Counted from the stretch's first letter, positions 46,000-54,734 are shown. The stretch is DNA of 64,000 nucleotides from Paenibacillus sp. sptzw28 (GCF_019550795.1 NZ_CP080545.1:2313501-2377500), one strand, 5' to 3'. The notes: generated by a model not told the origin, from the sequence alone. Numbers and translations are program-made.

Positions 46000-46028
46000 A
46001 AAGCAGACCCGACTATGGGATCTGCTTT
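46000..46028 (+). terminator. Terminator of phosphate operon 1
   Basis: AAAAGCAGA pairs with TCTGCTTTT around a loop of about 12 nt, followed by ATTATTTT. The A-rich 5' side also makes it usable for the convergent lysR gene. Confidence 0.82.
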
Positions 46029-46036
46029 TATTATTT

Positions 46037-46930
46037 TCATAACGATTGGGATCCATTCGGACTAAGAGTACGAAGCCTTTCAATCATCCGCTGCATAAGC
46101 GGTGCATTCCAATAATCCGTGCGCCAAGCGGCATAAAGCTTCCAGGAAGGCGCAGCGCCGGGAAGCTTCATCGCATGAATTCCCTCTAAAGGCTGTCCGA
46201 GTATGGAGGAAGGCACAATGCTAAAGCTGTCGCCAGTGCGAACCGCGTTCAGAGCGAGATCAATCCTGTCCGTAAGCCATCGAATCTGCAGAGTCACCTG
46301 CTCCTCCGCTTCCCATTTCCTTACAGCTTCCATTAAGGATGGTTCTTCAAGCATGATAAACGGAAGTCCCGCCAAACGGTACGAAGCAGGCTCTCCCTTC
46401 AGTTGAAGCGGGTGTCCGCGCGGTACTAACAATGACAGATGATCCTCCATTATCTGTTCGCTTTGGATGAAAGCGTCACGGGATAAACGTCCGCTCGTAA
46501 TCAAATCGGCCGAGCCATCCAGAAGCATTTGGTACAACTCTTCCTCGCCGCCTGTTTTGAACGACATAATCATCTCTTCGTGAGCCGCCGTTAATGGTGA
46601 TTTCCCCGCAGCCAGCAAAGCCGATGCCGCCGCGTCGGTGGAGCCGAAAACAAACTTGAGCTTACCGGTTTGCCTGAGCCCGCTCATCCGGATTTGCGCT
46701 TCCGAATAAACCCGGTCGATCTGCTGTGCATAGTGGAAGAGAAGCTTTCCCGCTTCCGTCAGAAGCACCTTGCCGGTCTTCATCTCAAAAAGCGCAACGC
46801 CCCATTCCTCCTCCAATTTTCTCATATGAAAGCTGATTGAAGGCTGCTTGACATTCAGCTCATCGGCAACCGCAGTAACTTTTTTGAGACGCTCCAGCAG
46901 CACAATGATTTTCATTCTTAACATACTCAT
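46037..46930 (-). CDS. LysR-family transcriptional regulator
   Basis: A 297-residue regulator. An N-terminal winged HTH (about 5-62, KKVTAVADELNVKQPSISFHMRKLE) is followed by a LysR substrate-binding domain (about 90-290). GGGAG lies 10 nt before ATG 46930. It sits between the two phosphate operons and is divergent from pstS of operon 2, so it may modulate that operon in addition to PhoP. This is unusual for pst genes. The effector is unknown. Confidence 0.9.
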   Translation of the reverse strand: MSMLRMKIIVLLERLKKVTAVADELNVKQPSISFHMRKLEEEWGVALFEMKTGKVLLTEAGKLLFHYAQQIDRVYSEAQIRMSGLRQTGKLKFVFGSTDAAASALLAAGKSPLTAAHEEMIMSFKTGGEEELYQMLLDGSADLITSGRLSRDAFIQSEQIMEDHLSLLVPRGHPLQLKGEPASYRLAGLPFIMLEEPSLMEAVRKWEAEEQVTLQIRWLTDRIDLALNAVRTGDSFSIVPSSILGQPLEGIHAMKLPGAAPSWKLYAAWRTDYWNAPLMQRMIERLRTLSPNGSQSL

Positions 46931-46988
46931 GACGGTTTAACTCCCTTGGGCTTCTTGTATATAATTAATTTATAATATTCCTTATAAA

Positions 46989-47042
46989 CATACAATCTAT
47001 CTATGTATATTTAGCATAGCGTTAACACTTAGAAAATATCAA
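46989..47042 (+). promoter_or_regulatory. Weak PhoP-box-like array before phosphate operon 2
   Basis: In 11-bp phase: CATACA (46989), TCTATG (47000), TTAGCA (47011) and TTAACA (47022), matching the PhoP consensus at 4, 4, 5 and 6 positions. TATCAA follows 9 nt after the last hexamer. The geometry equals the two operon 1 sites, but the match is weaker. Confidence 0.42.
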
Positions 47043-47112
47043 ATTAATAAGGAGAATCTACAATTGAACATGTAAACCAATAACCGTGCGAGCGGAAGGA
47101 GAAACCAAAGAG

Positions 47113-48054
47113 ATGAAAAAGATTTTGTTTCTTGCAGTGGCGGTCATGTTAACAGTGAGCTTGGCAGCTTGCGGTACTAAAGGAGAAACCGGTTCCGGCA
47201 ATACACAAAACAACGGAAAAACGGATACGCAAGCAGGCGGCAGCGCGGCGCTTAGCGGATCACTTCTTGCGGCAGGCTCTACCGCACTTCAACCGCTGGT
47301 TGACCAGGTATCGAAGAAATTCATGGCAGACCCCAAATACAGTGGCATTACCGTTCAAGTGCAAGGCGGCGGCAGCGGTACGGGGCTGACGCAGGTGTCC
47401 GGCGGCCAAGCGGATATCGGTAACTCCGATATCTACGCGGAAGAGAAATTTAAGGACGCGGATGCGGATAAAGCGAAGGAGCTTGTTGATCACCAAGTCG
47501 CAGTCGTTGCAATGGCGACAGTTGTTAATAAAGATATCACCGTCGACAACTTGACGAAACAGCAGCTTGTAGACATTTTCACGGGTAAAGTAACGAACTG
47601 GAAAGATGTAGGCGGCCAAGATGAGAAAATTACGATCGTGAATCGTCCATCCAGCTCCGGAACCCGCAAAACTTTCGAGAAATACGCTCTGGGAACTAAA
47701 TCCGAAGACCTTCAAGGCTCGATCCAGGAAGATTCGTCCGGTACCGTTAAGAAGCTTGTTGCGGAAACGCCGGGCGCGATCGGTTACCTTGCATTCTCAT
47801 ATATCGACGATTCGGTTAAAACATTGAAATACGACGGTGTTGAACCGAAAGAAGAAAATGTCGTAACCGGCGATTACCCGGTTTGGGCTTATGAGCATAT
47901 GTACACCAAAGGCGAGCCGAATGAAATCGCTAAAGCATTCCTTGATTACATGGTAAGCGTCGAGGTTCAGAACACCGATGTCGTCGAGCTTGGCTACATC
48001 CCGGTAGGCAAAATGCAAGTAAAACGCGACGCAGCGGGTACCATAACGAAATAA
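47113..48054 (+). CDS. pstS: Phosphate-binding lipoprotein PstS (operon 2)
   Basis: A 313-residue lipoprotein starting at ATG 47113 behind AAGGAG. The lipobox SLAAC gives a lipid-anchored Cys near residue 20, followed by a Gly/Asn/Thr-rich linker. Phosphate-site motifs LAAGSTALQPL, GGGSGTGLTQV, DIGNSD and NRPSSSGTRKTFE are canonical. It is divergent from the lysR gene and heads operon 2. Confidence 0.95.
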   Translation: MKKILFLAVAVMLTVSLAACGTKGETGSGNTQNNGKTDTQAGGSAALSGSLLAAGSTALQPLVDQVSKKFMADPKYSGITVQVQGGGSGTGLTQVSGGQADIGNSDIYAEEKFKDADADKAKELVDHQVAVVAMATVVNKDITVDNLTKQQLVDIFTGKVTNWKDVGGQDEKITIVNRPSSSGTRKTFEKYALGTKSEDLQGSIQEDSSGTVKKLVAETPGAIGYLAFSYIDDSVKTLKYDGVEPKEENVVTGDYPVWAYEHMYTKGEPNEIAKAFLDYMVSVEVQNTDVVELGYIPVGKMQVKRDAAGTITK

Positions 48055-48130
48055 ACCCAAGATATGATATGAATATAAAGCCAGGAGAGGTGGAGTGATC
48101 TGCCTCTTCTGGCCTTATTCCACGAAGCCC

Positions 48131-48151
48131 GCGCTTTACTCCGTAAAGCGC
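48131..48151 (+). repeat. Perfect hairpin between pstS and pstC (operon 2)
   Basis: GCGCTTTAC (48131-48139), loop TCC, GTAAAGCGC (48143-48151). No T-run follows and the pstC ribosome site begins a few bases later, which suggests mRNA processing or stabilisation rather than termination. Confidence 0.7.
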
Positions 48152-48166
48152 TTAAGGAGAGATGGT

Positions 48167-49099
48167 ATGTACCGGCCGGCAGAGGGTGAGCAGCCCTTAC
48201 ATCAACGTTTACAAAAAAAACACGCAAAACCGCACATAATGGAGGAATGGGTAGGCAAGGTCTATACGACGCTCTGCATATTGGTGTTGGTCGTAACGAT
48301 CGTGGCCATTGTCTATTTTGTCGCTTCCCGCGGTTTGAGCACGTTCCTGGTTAATGGAGTCAGTCTCAGCGGATTGCTCACAGGGTTAAAATGGGATCCG
48401 GAGGGCGATATACCGCTGTTCGGCGCTCTGCCCTTTATTTTCGGCTCATTCAGCACCTCTTTGCTGGCCGCATTAATTGCCGCTCCTCTGGGGTGCTGCG
48501 CGGCTATATTTATGACGCAAATTATGCCCGGCTTCGGACGCCGCGTGCTTCAGCCTGTCATTGAGCTGCTCGCCGGTATCCCTTCGGTTGTATATGGTTT
48601 TGTCGGTCTCACCGTAATCGTCCCTTTACTGCGTTCGACTTTTCCTGGTCAGGGCATAGGCATCGCCGCCGGTGCTCTCGTGCTGTCCGTCATGATCCTC
48701 CCTACGATTACGACAATCGCTACGGATGCACTTGCTTCGCTGCCTTTCGGCTTGAAGGAAGGCTCCTATGCGCTTGGGGCGACACGCTGGCAGACGATTT
48801 ACCGCATTGTCATTCCGACTACCCTTCCTTCATTGCTGACAGGAGTAGTGCTCGGAATGTCGCGCGCATTCGGCGAAGCGCTTGCTGTGCAGATGGTTAT
48901 CGGCAATGCGCCGCATATTCCCCATTCGCTGTTCGAATCGGCATCGACTTTAACAAGTGCTATTACGCTTGGTATGGGCAATACGGTAATGGGCTCCGCC
49001 CATAATAACGCTTTATGGTCCCTTGCCCTCATTCTTCTCCTGATGACGTTCGTATTCGTCTTTGTGGTCCGTTTCCTGGAAAGGAGGAACAAACGATGA
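48167..49099 (+). CDS. pstC: Phosphate ABC transporter permease PstC (operon 2)
   Basis: A 310-residue permease. ATG 48167 has AAGGAGAG 5 nt upstream, and the longer frame from 48095 is rejected. Six TM helices, GIPSVVYGFVGL and the loop FGLKEGSYALGATRWQTIYR are typical of PstC. The stop overlaps the pstA start by 4 bp. Confidence 0.94.
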   Translation: MYRPAEGEQPLHQRLQKKHAKPHIMEEWVGKVYTTLCILVLVVTIVAIVYFVASRGLSTFLVNGVSLSGLLTGLKWDPEGDIPLFGALPFIFGSFSTSLLAALIAAPLGCCAAIFMTQIMPGFGRRVLQPVIELLAGIPSVVYGFVGLTVIVPLLRSTFPGQGIGIAAGALVLSVMILPTITTIATDALASLPFGLKEGSYALGATRWQTIYRIVIPTTLPSLLTGVVLGMSRAFGEALAVQMVIGNAPHIPHSLFESASTLTSAITLGMGNTVMGSAHNNALWSLALILLLMTFVFVFVVRFLERRNKR

Positions 49100-49983
49100 G
49101 CGCGAAAATCGCAAACAAGTTAGCAACGGCCGTCATCATCACGATCACGTCATTGATGGTGCTGGCGGTTGTGGGGCTGCTCGGCTTTATCATCGTCCGG
49201 GGCCTTGGACATATCAGCTTTCATTTCCTTACTTCCGCTCCGGAAACGATCAAAGCAGGGGGCGGCATCGGACCACAGCTGTTTAACTCGATATTCTTAT
49301 TATTGTTAACATTGATCATAACAATTCCGCTCGGTCTCGGTGCGGGCATCTATATGAGCGAATATGCGAAGCCAGGCAGGTTTACCGACTCGATCCGCCT
49401 GGTGGTCGAGGTATTGTCTTCATTCCCCTCGATCGTAATCGGATTATTCGGCCTGCTTGTTATCGTCAATTTATTCGGCTTTGGATTCTCCTTATTCTCG
49501 GGCGCTCTTGCGCTGACTGTTTTCAATCTGCCTCTAATGGTGAGAATCACCGAGCAATCGCTGCGCGGAGTGCCGCGCGAGCAGAAGGAAGCAAGCCTGG
49601 CACTCGGTCTGTCCCGGTGGAAAACGATCACTTCAGTTATGCTTCCGATCGCGATGCCTACGATTGTTACCGGTACGATATTGGCGGCGGGCCGCGTATT
49701 CGGCGAAGCGGCCGCGCTGCTGTTTACCGCCGGCATGAGCTCGCCGAGACTCGACTTCACCGATTGGAATCCGCTCAGTCCGTTCTCGCCGCTTAATCCG
49801 TTTCGGCCCGCCGAGACGCTGGCGGTGCACATCTGGAAGATAAACAGTGAAGGACTTGCTCCCGATGCGGCCCAAATTGCGGCAGGAGCGTCAGCGGTAC
49901 TTCTTATTATGGTGCTGATTTTCAACTTTGCCGCTAGATGGTTCGGAAGATTGCTGCATCGTAAATTTACCGCGACGAAGTAG
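49096..49983 (+). CDS. pstA: Phosphate ABC transporter permease PstA (operon 2)
   Basis: A 295-residue permease starting at ATG 49096 (AAAGGAGG upstream). Six TM helices, AGGGIGPQLFNSIFLL, SSFPSIVIGLFGL and the ATPase-contact loop REQKEASLALGLSRWKTITS identify PstA. It overlaps pstC by 4 bp and precedes pstB by 9 bp. Confidence 0.94.
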   Translation: MSAKIANKLATAVIITITSLMVLAVVGLLGFIIVRGLGHISFHFLTSAPETIKAGGGIGPQLFNSIFLLLLTLIITIPLGLGAGIYMSEYAKPGRFTDSIRLVVEVLSSFPSIVIGLFGLLVIVNLFGFGFSLFSGALALTVFNLPLMVRITEQSLRGVPREQKEASLALGLSRWKTITSVMLPIAMPTIVTGTILAAGRVFGEAAALLFTAGMSSPRLDFTDWNPLSPFSPLNPFRPAETLAVHIWKINSEGLAPDAAQIAAGASAVLLIMVLIFNFAARWFGRLLHRKFTATK

Positions 49984-49992
49984 GAGGGTACC

Positions 49993-50751
49993 ATGAATAC
50001 TATCGAACTGGCAGCCAAACGGCTGAGTGTTTATTACGGGGAGAAGGAAGCGATCAAGAATGTTACGCTTGAATTTGCGCCGCGTGAGGTAACCGCATTG
50101 ATCGGCCCTTCAGGCTGCGGTAAATCGACGTTCCTGCGCAGCCTGAACCGGATGAATGACACGATCGGCGGTGTTAAAACGTCAGGCGAGATTTGGCTTG
50201 ATGGGGATAACATAAACGAAGCAGGTGTGGATGTAGTCCTGCTCCGTCAGAAAATCGGTATGGTCTGGCAGCGCCCGAACCCTTTTCATAAATCGATCTA
50301 TGAGAATATTGCCTTCGGGCCCAGATATCATGGGGTCCGCAACAAGAAGGAGCTCGATGACATTGTCGAGGACTGTCTTCGCAAGTCGGCGCTGTGGGAC
50401 GAGACGAAGGATCGTCTGCACCAATCGGCGCTGGCGCTCTCCGGCGGCCAGCAGCAGAGGCTTTGTATTGCGCGTTCAATCGCAGTAAGGCCGAAGGTGA
50501 TTTTGATGGACGAACCGGCGTCTGCACTCGATCCGGTCTCCACTTCCAAGGTGGAGGAGCTGATCTCCGAGCTGAAGCGGGAATACTGCATCATTATCGT
50601 CACGCACAATATGCATCAAGCCGCCCGGGTTTCGGATAAGACCGCCTTTTTCTATATGGGTAAGGTGGTTGAATTTGATGAGACACACAAATTATTCACC
50701 AATCCGTCGGAGAAAGCGACTGATGATTATATATCCGGCCGTTTCGGTTAG
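49993..50751 (+). CDS. pstB: Phosphate ABC transporter ATPase PstB (operon 2)
   Basis: A 252-residue ATPase. Walker [11 protein letters not shown]-loop [16 protein letters not shown], signature LSGGQQQR, Walker [11 protein letters not shown] and VTHNMHQA are intact. AGGAGGGTACC precedes ATG 49993. Compared with operon 1's PstB, the Q-loop reads VWQRPN instead of VFQQPN and Walker B is followed by PA instead of AT. Confidence 0.96.
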   Translation: MNTIELAAKRLSVYYGEKEAIKNVTLEFAPREVTALIGPSGCGKSTFLRSLNRMNDTIGGVKTSGEIWLDGDNINEAGVDVVLLRQKIGMVWQRPNPFHKSIYENIAFGPRYHGVRNKKELDDIVEDCLRKSALWDETKDRLHQSALALSGGQQQRLCIARSIAVRPKVILMDEPASALDPVSTSKVEELISELKREYCIIIVTHNMHQAARVSDKTAFFYMGKVVEFDETHKLFTNPSEKATDDYISGRFG

Positions 50752-50796
50752 AAGTGCGAAGAGTTAATTTATTGCATAATGAAGGAGTGTAGCCGG

Positions 50797-51456
50797 GTGA
50801 TCAGACGCAAAGAGTTTGACGATGGACTGGATCAACTGAAGACGAAGCTGATTGACATGGGAAACCGTGTGGAAACTGTGCTTGGAGAAGCGATGGAAGC
50901 GCTGAATACGGTCGACGTGGCAAAAGCCAAGGCAATCATCGCCAAGGATATAGAGCTGAACCGGCTCGAAGAAAGCATCGATGATCTCGGCGCTCGGATG
51001 ATTGCGACGCAGCAGCCGGTTGCCAAGGATTTAAGACGGATTCTGACTGCGTTTAAGATGGCCAGCGATCTGGAGCGAATGGGCGACCTGTCGGTCGATA
51101 TCGCCAAAGTCGTGGTTCGCCTGGAGGGTCAGACCCTCATTAAGCCGTTGGTCGATTTGCCGCGCATGGCCGAAATTTCGCAGCTTATGATATACGAATC
51201 CATACAATCGTATGTCCAGGAGAACGTGGATCTTGCTTACAAAATGGCTAAGGACGACGATCAGGTCGACGCCTTGTACAGTCAGGTAATTAATGACTTG
51301 TTCACCTTGATGGTCGACAATCCGAAGACAATCTCGCAGGCGAGCTTGATCAGCTTCGTCGGGCGTTATATTGAACGCATTGCCGATCATGCGACAAACA
51401 TTGGTGAAAGTGTGGTTTACCTCGTAACCGGCAAACGGCCGGATTTGAATATGTAA
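50797..51456 (+). CDS. phoU: Phosphate signalling protein PhoU (operon 2)
   Basis: A 219-residue PhoU starting at GTG 50797 (AAGGAG at 8-9 nt). It has the same two-repeat helical layout as the operon 1 copy and very high similarity to it (QQPVAKDLRRIL, LERMGDLSVDIAK, FVGRYIERIADHATNIGE). It lies 45 bp downstream of pstB and ends operon 2 before a terminator. Two PhoU copies may each serve one Pst transporter. Confidence 0.94.
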   Translation: MIRRKEFDDGLDQLKTKLIDMGNRVETVLGEAMEALNTVDVAKAKAIIAKDIELNRLEESIDDLGARMIATQQPVAKDLRRILTAFKMASDLERMGDLSVDIAKVVVRLEGQTLIKPLVDLPRMAEISQLMIYESIQSYVQENVDLAYKMAKDDDQVDALYSQVINDLFTLMVDNPKTISQASLISFVGRYIERIADHATNIGESVVYLVTGKRPDLNM

Positions 51457-51472
51457 TACAAGATGATGCGAT

Positions 51473-51498
51473 GACCTGCTGCAGAAGCGGGTCTTTTT
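51473..51498 (+). terminator. Terminator of phosphate operon 2
   Basis: GACCTGCT pairs with AGCGGGTC (one G-T pair) around a 5-nt loop, followed by five Ts. Confidence 0.82.
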
Positions 51499-51621
51499 CT
51501 TTGTGCGTTTTCTTTTCTTCTTCGCACACGGTTGTTTTCTTGCTGATATCGGGAAGGATAACGGATATTATTCGTCGAAATTACTTATTGAACTTGGCTA
51601 ATTTCAGGAGGGTTGGATAAA

Positions 51622-51891
51622 GTGAAGATCATTATCATTAAAGCCCGTATGACCCACACCGAAGCGGACGGTTATGTCGGAGGCGTTGAGTTCGAGGCGG
51701 AGGGCCACGCGAGTGCATATGAGATAACGCTGCAAAGCAAGAAAGGAAAGGACTGGTCATATGCGCTGCTGTTCCGGGATGCTTCGGGCAAAGAAGAAGA
51801 TATCTTTGCGGTGGAACAGCTGATCGAAGAGGATGACGAGCTGTTTGACCGGCTTGTAAAAGCTGCCAAAGACGCATTGTACGCAAATTAG
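51622..51891 (+). CDS. Small hypothetical protein, acidic C-terminus
   Basis: An 89-residue soluble protein starting at GTG 51622, with AGGAGGG 9 nt upstream. It has a beta-rich N-terminal half (KIIIIKARMTHTEADGYVGG), a central AYEITLQSKKGKDWSYALLF, and an acidic helical end (EQLIEEDDELFDRLVKAAKDALYAN). I do not recognise the family. It is a single-gene unit between two terminators, after the pst genes and before the CBS-GGDEF gene. Confidence 0.72.
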   Translation: MKIIIIKARMTHTEADGYVGGVEFEAEGHASAYEITLQSKKGKDWSYALLFRDASGKEEDIFAVEQLIEEDDELFDRLVKAAKDALYAN

Positions 51892-51913
51892 AACCGAAAT
51901 GGATGCAAACATG

Positions 51914-51947
51914 AAAACCGGCCGCGGATGTGGGCTGGTTTTTTTAC
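51914..51947 (+). terminator. Terminator after the small hypothetical gene
   Basis: AAAACCGGCC pairs with GGCTGGTTTT around a 9-nt loop, followed by more Ts. Confidence 0.82.
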
Positions 51948-52041
51948 GTTTATTTAACACTTCGTCTACTCTCTCTTCACAAACAATTGGTACAATCAGA
52001 CTATTCAATAGTCAAATCGTTCCAACCAAAGAGGGATAATT

Positions 52042-53526
52042 GTGGACGAAATCGGTTATGGTCTGCTGGACCGCACGATGATTCACCGTATAACGGAGCG
52101 TTGGCACCAAGGGGGAATCGGTGTCATCATTCTTCATTTGACTGTTCAGCGCGCTTTTGTCATGGACGCGTTACAGTCATGGGCTTCCGGTCAGCCCCTC
52201 ATTTGGCGGTATCGGATGGAGAACGATTATTTCTTCTTCCTGCAGCGTGAGAAAGCCGGCGAACGATTGGACATGCTGGTTGATAAAGCAACCGAAACGC
52301 TTCGAGAAAGGCTAATAGAAGGACAAGCGGCTGTCTCCGGCGGCGGACGAAACGAGCCGTACTTCGTCATCGGAAGCGCATTCTCCTTCCCATCCGGTAT
52401 GGGGCGCTCAGCGGAGGCGATGATCTACCATGCGATTAAACACGCATTAACCGCCGTCATGCGCCACGGGCTTAAGCAAGAACCTATACCAGCGCCAGAA
52501 CTCAAGGACGGCCGCGGTGCCAATGGGGAGCAAGAGCTTGGCGATCTTGGTTCATCATATTCGATAGGGTCGCTCGCCAAGGCAATTCCGGTTTTTAGAT
52601 CGGTAGCCCGCGTGTCTGAAGTCGCGAATATGTTCGAGACGAATCCGCATCTTCAAGGCGCTGTGATCGTCAGTCAAGAGCGGCCTGTAGGCCTCGTGAT
52701 GAAGGAAAAAATGCATCAGATGCTTGCTGGACAATTCGGCCTTCCGCTTTATTGGAATCGATCGATTGAGAAGATCATGGATGAAGACGCGCTTGTCGTC
52801 GACGCCGGTTTGCCAGTGGAGCAGGTGGCGCAAATGGCGATGACTAGGGATATATCGCGGCTGTATGATATTGTGACGATAACTCGCGATGGAAAGCTTC
52901 TCGGTGCGGCATCGATTCGGTCCATACTCGAGAGTATGACGAATTTGCGGACGGAGGAGGCCCGCACCGCCAATCCGTTAACCGGATTGCCCGGCAATGT
53001 TGTCATCCATCGCGAAATGAAACGGCGTATTGATACCGGTAAGCCATTTTCCATCATTTACGCCGACTTGGATTATTTTAAATGGTTCAACGATTGTTTC
53101 GGATTCAGCCAAGGTGATGCGCTGATCCGTTATTTGGCGGAGGTACTGCTTGAAGTCAGAAGTGCTTCGGACGATAAGAACGATTTTATCGGACATATCG
53201 GCGGCGACGATTTTATCGTGCTGTCAGACGCAATTGAACCCGCGGAGCTGTGCGGGCAGTTCATCGAGCGCTTTGAAAGCGGAGTGAATCGTTATTACGG
53301 CGGCGTAGATGTCTCTAATGTGGTGGACCGAAGCGGAAACCGGGTTGAGCAGAATGGTGTCAGCTTATCGTTGTCTTTGCTTATCTGGGACGGTATTCGT
53401 CCTATCACGCCTGCGGTTGTTTCGCAGGCAGCCGCCCGCTTGAAGAAGCAGGCCAAAGCAATTAAGGGCAGCGCATTTATAATGGAGAACGTCTTTGAAA
53501 TGCATCCGGGAGAGGGACGATTGTGA
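52042..53526 (+). CDS. CBS-domain diguanylate cyclase-like protein (GGDEF variant)
   Basis: A 494-residue cytoplasmic protein starting at GTG 52042 behind GAGGG. Residues about 1-150 resemble a degenerate GGDEF domain (WRYRMENDYFFFL in the place of the GGDEF loop). Residues about 175-300 form a CBS pair (RPVGLVMKEKM, LYWNRSIEKIMDEDALVVD, LYDIVTIT). Residues about 310-480 are a GGDEF domain with NPLTGLPGN and the loop GGDDF (387-391). GGDDF keeps two acidic residues, so c-di-GMP synthesis is possible. The RxxD inhibitory site is not visible. It is coupled to the EAL gene by a 4-bp overlap. Confidence 0.88.
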   Translation: MDEIGYGLLDRTMIHRITERWHQGGIGVIILHLTVQRAFVMDALQSWASGQPLIWRYRMENDYFFFLQREKAGERLDMLVDKATETLRERLIEGQAAVSGGGRNEPYFVIGSAFSFPSGMGRSAEAMIYHAIKHALTAVMRHGLKQEPIPAPELKDGRGANGEQELGDLGSSYSIGSLAKAIPVFRSVARVSEVANMFETNPHLQGAVIVSQERPVGLVMKEKMHQMLAGQFGLPLYWNRSIEKIMDEDALVVDAGLPVEQVAQMAMTRDISRLYDIVTITRDGKLLGAASIRSILESMTNLRTEEARTANPLTGLPGNVVIHREMKRRIDTGKPFSIIYADLDYFKWFNDCFGFSQGDALIRYLAEVLLEVRSASDDKNDFIGHIGGDDFIVLSDAIEPAELCGQFIERFESGVNRYYGGVDVSNVVDRSGNRVEQNGVSLSLSLLIWDGIRPITPAVVSQAAARLKKQAKAIKGSAFIMENVFEMHPGEGRL

Positions 53527-54734
53527 ACGTGAAACGATATACCGGTATAGCCGCAGCCGATTATACCAATAGCCTGTGCGGCAATGAAAGCGGACCGACG
53601 GGAATCATTTATCTGGCCTGGCATGGTAAGGCTAAGGAAAGGGAGGAAATTAGGAAGCTGATTCGCACCGATTGGAGGCGGTTTGCCGAACAGGCTATCG
53701 CCGATCAAAGCAGCGCCGGCATGAAGGGACTGACGGGGATGTGGATGCAGGAGGATCTGTACGTTTGTCTTCCTATGCCTCATGTGCCTGCGGAGCTGCT
53801 TGAAGAGATCCTGTTTGAGCTCGGAAGCCGCTTCAAAAGAGAATGGGAGCGCCGATTTATCCATTCCGTCCTTGGCGGCGAGATTGCAGAGCTGAAGCTT
53901 CATGCAGGGGTTTCCTTCCTGAACGGAGGGGAACCCGAGGAAAGCCGCTGGTATGAAGGCGTCAAGCGCGCACTGATCCATGGACAAGCGGCAAGCGCCA
54001 CCGAGCGGAGTCTGCAGCGACTCGCATTCGGGCAATTGATTCAGGGCAGGACCATTTCCTCAGTCTATCAGCCGATCGTTTCGTTGAAGTGCGGGAAGGT
54101 GTACGGCTATGAAGCCCTTTCCCGATTCCTTGACAAACGCTGGTTTGACGGGCCTCAGGAGCTGTTTGCTTTTGCCGCCGAGGAAGGAATGACATACGCA
54201 TTGGACCGGCTTGCGCGGGAGCGGGCAATAGAAGGCAGTATGGGACTTGGCAGCAATCAGAAGCTGTTCATTAATATTACCGCGCATATTATGAATGACC
54301 CGTCGTTTACGCCGGGACAGACGCTTCTACTGCTTGAGCGTTTCGGTTTGGCGCCGCATAATGTCGTCTTTGAGATTACGGAACGCAGCTCGTTCGAGGA
54401 TTTCGGCGCCGCCAAGATGCTGCTCGATCATTACCGCAACCAGGGGTATCAGATCGCCATCGACGATGCCGGAGCCGGCTACTCTTCGCTGCAATCGATC
54501 GTTGAAATTAAGCCGGATTTTATTAAGATCGACCGGTCGCTTATCCAGGACATTCACCGCGATCCCATGAAGCAGCAGATCGTCCAGACATTTACCGAGT
54601 TTGCAGCGAAAATGGATATTTCACTCGTCGCCGAAGGTATCGAGGAGGAAGAGGAGCTCCATCATGTGAAAGCGATGGGCGTCGGTTTCGCGCAGGGTTA
54701 CCTTCTCGGCAGGCCGCAGCCTGTAATCGGGTAA
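53523..54734 (+). CDS. EAL-domain c-di-GMP phosphodiesterase
   Basis: A 403-residue soluble protein. Residues about 1-155 look like a degenerate GGDEF domain (GMWMQEDLYVCLP, LHAGVSFLNGGEPEE). Residues about 160-400 form an EAL domain with Glu197 in YEALSRF, FEITERS, IDDAGAGYSS, DFIKIDRS, VAEGIEEEEE and QGYLLGRPQP. The catalytic Glu, Asp pair and Lys are all kept, so c-di-GMP hydrolysis is expected. The GTG start overlaps the GGDEF gene's stop by 4 bp, giving a coupled synthesis/breakdown pair. Confidence 0.9.
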   Translation: MNVKRYTGIAAADYTNSLCGNESGPTGIIYLAWHGKAKEREEIRKLIRTDWRRFAEQAIADQSSAGMKGLTGMWMQEDLYVCLPMPHVPAELLEEILFELGSRFKREWERRFIHSVLGGEIAELKLHAGVSFLNGGEPEESRWYEGVKRALIHGQAASATERSLQRLAFGQLIQGRTISSVYQPIVSLKCGKVYGYEALSRFLDKRWFDGPQELFAFAAEEGMTYALDRLARERAIEGSMGLGSNQKLFINITAHIMNDPSFTPGQTLLLLERFGLAPHNVVFEITERSSFEDFGAAKMLLDHYRNQGYQIAIDDAGAGYSSLQSIVEIKPDFIKIDRSLIQDIHRDPMKQQIVQTFTEFAAKMDISLVAEGIEEEEELHHVKAMGVGFAQGYLLGRPQPVIG

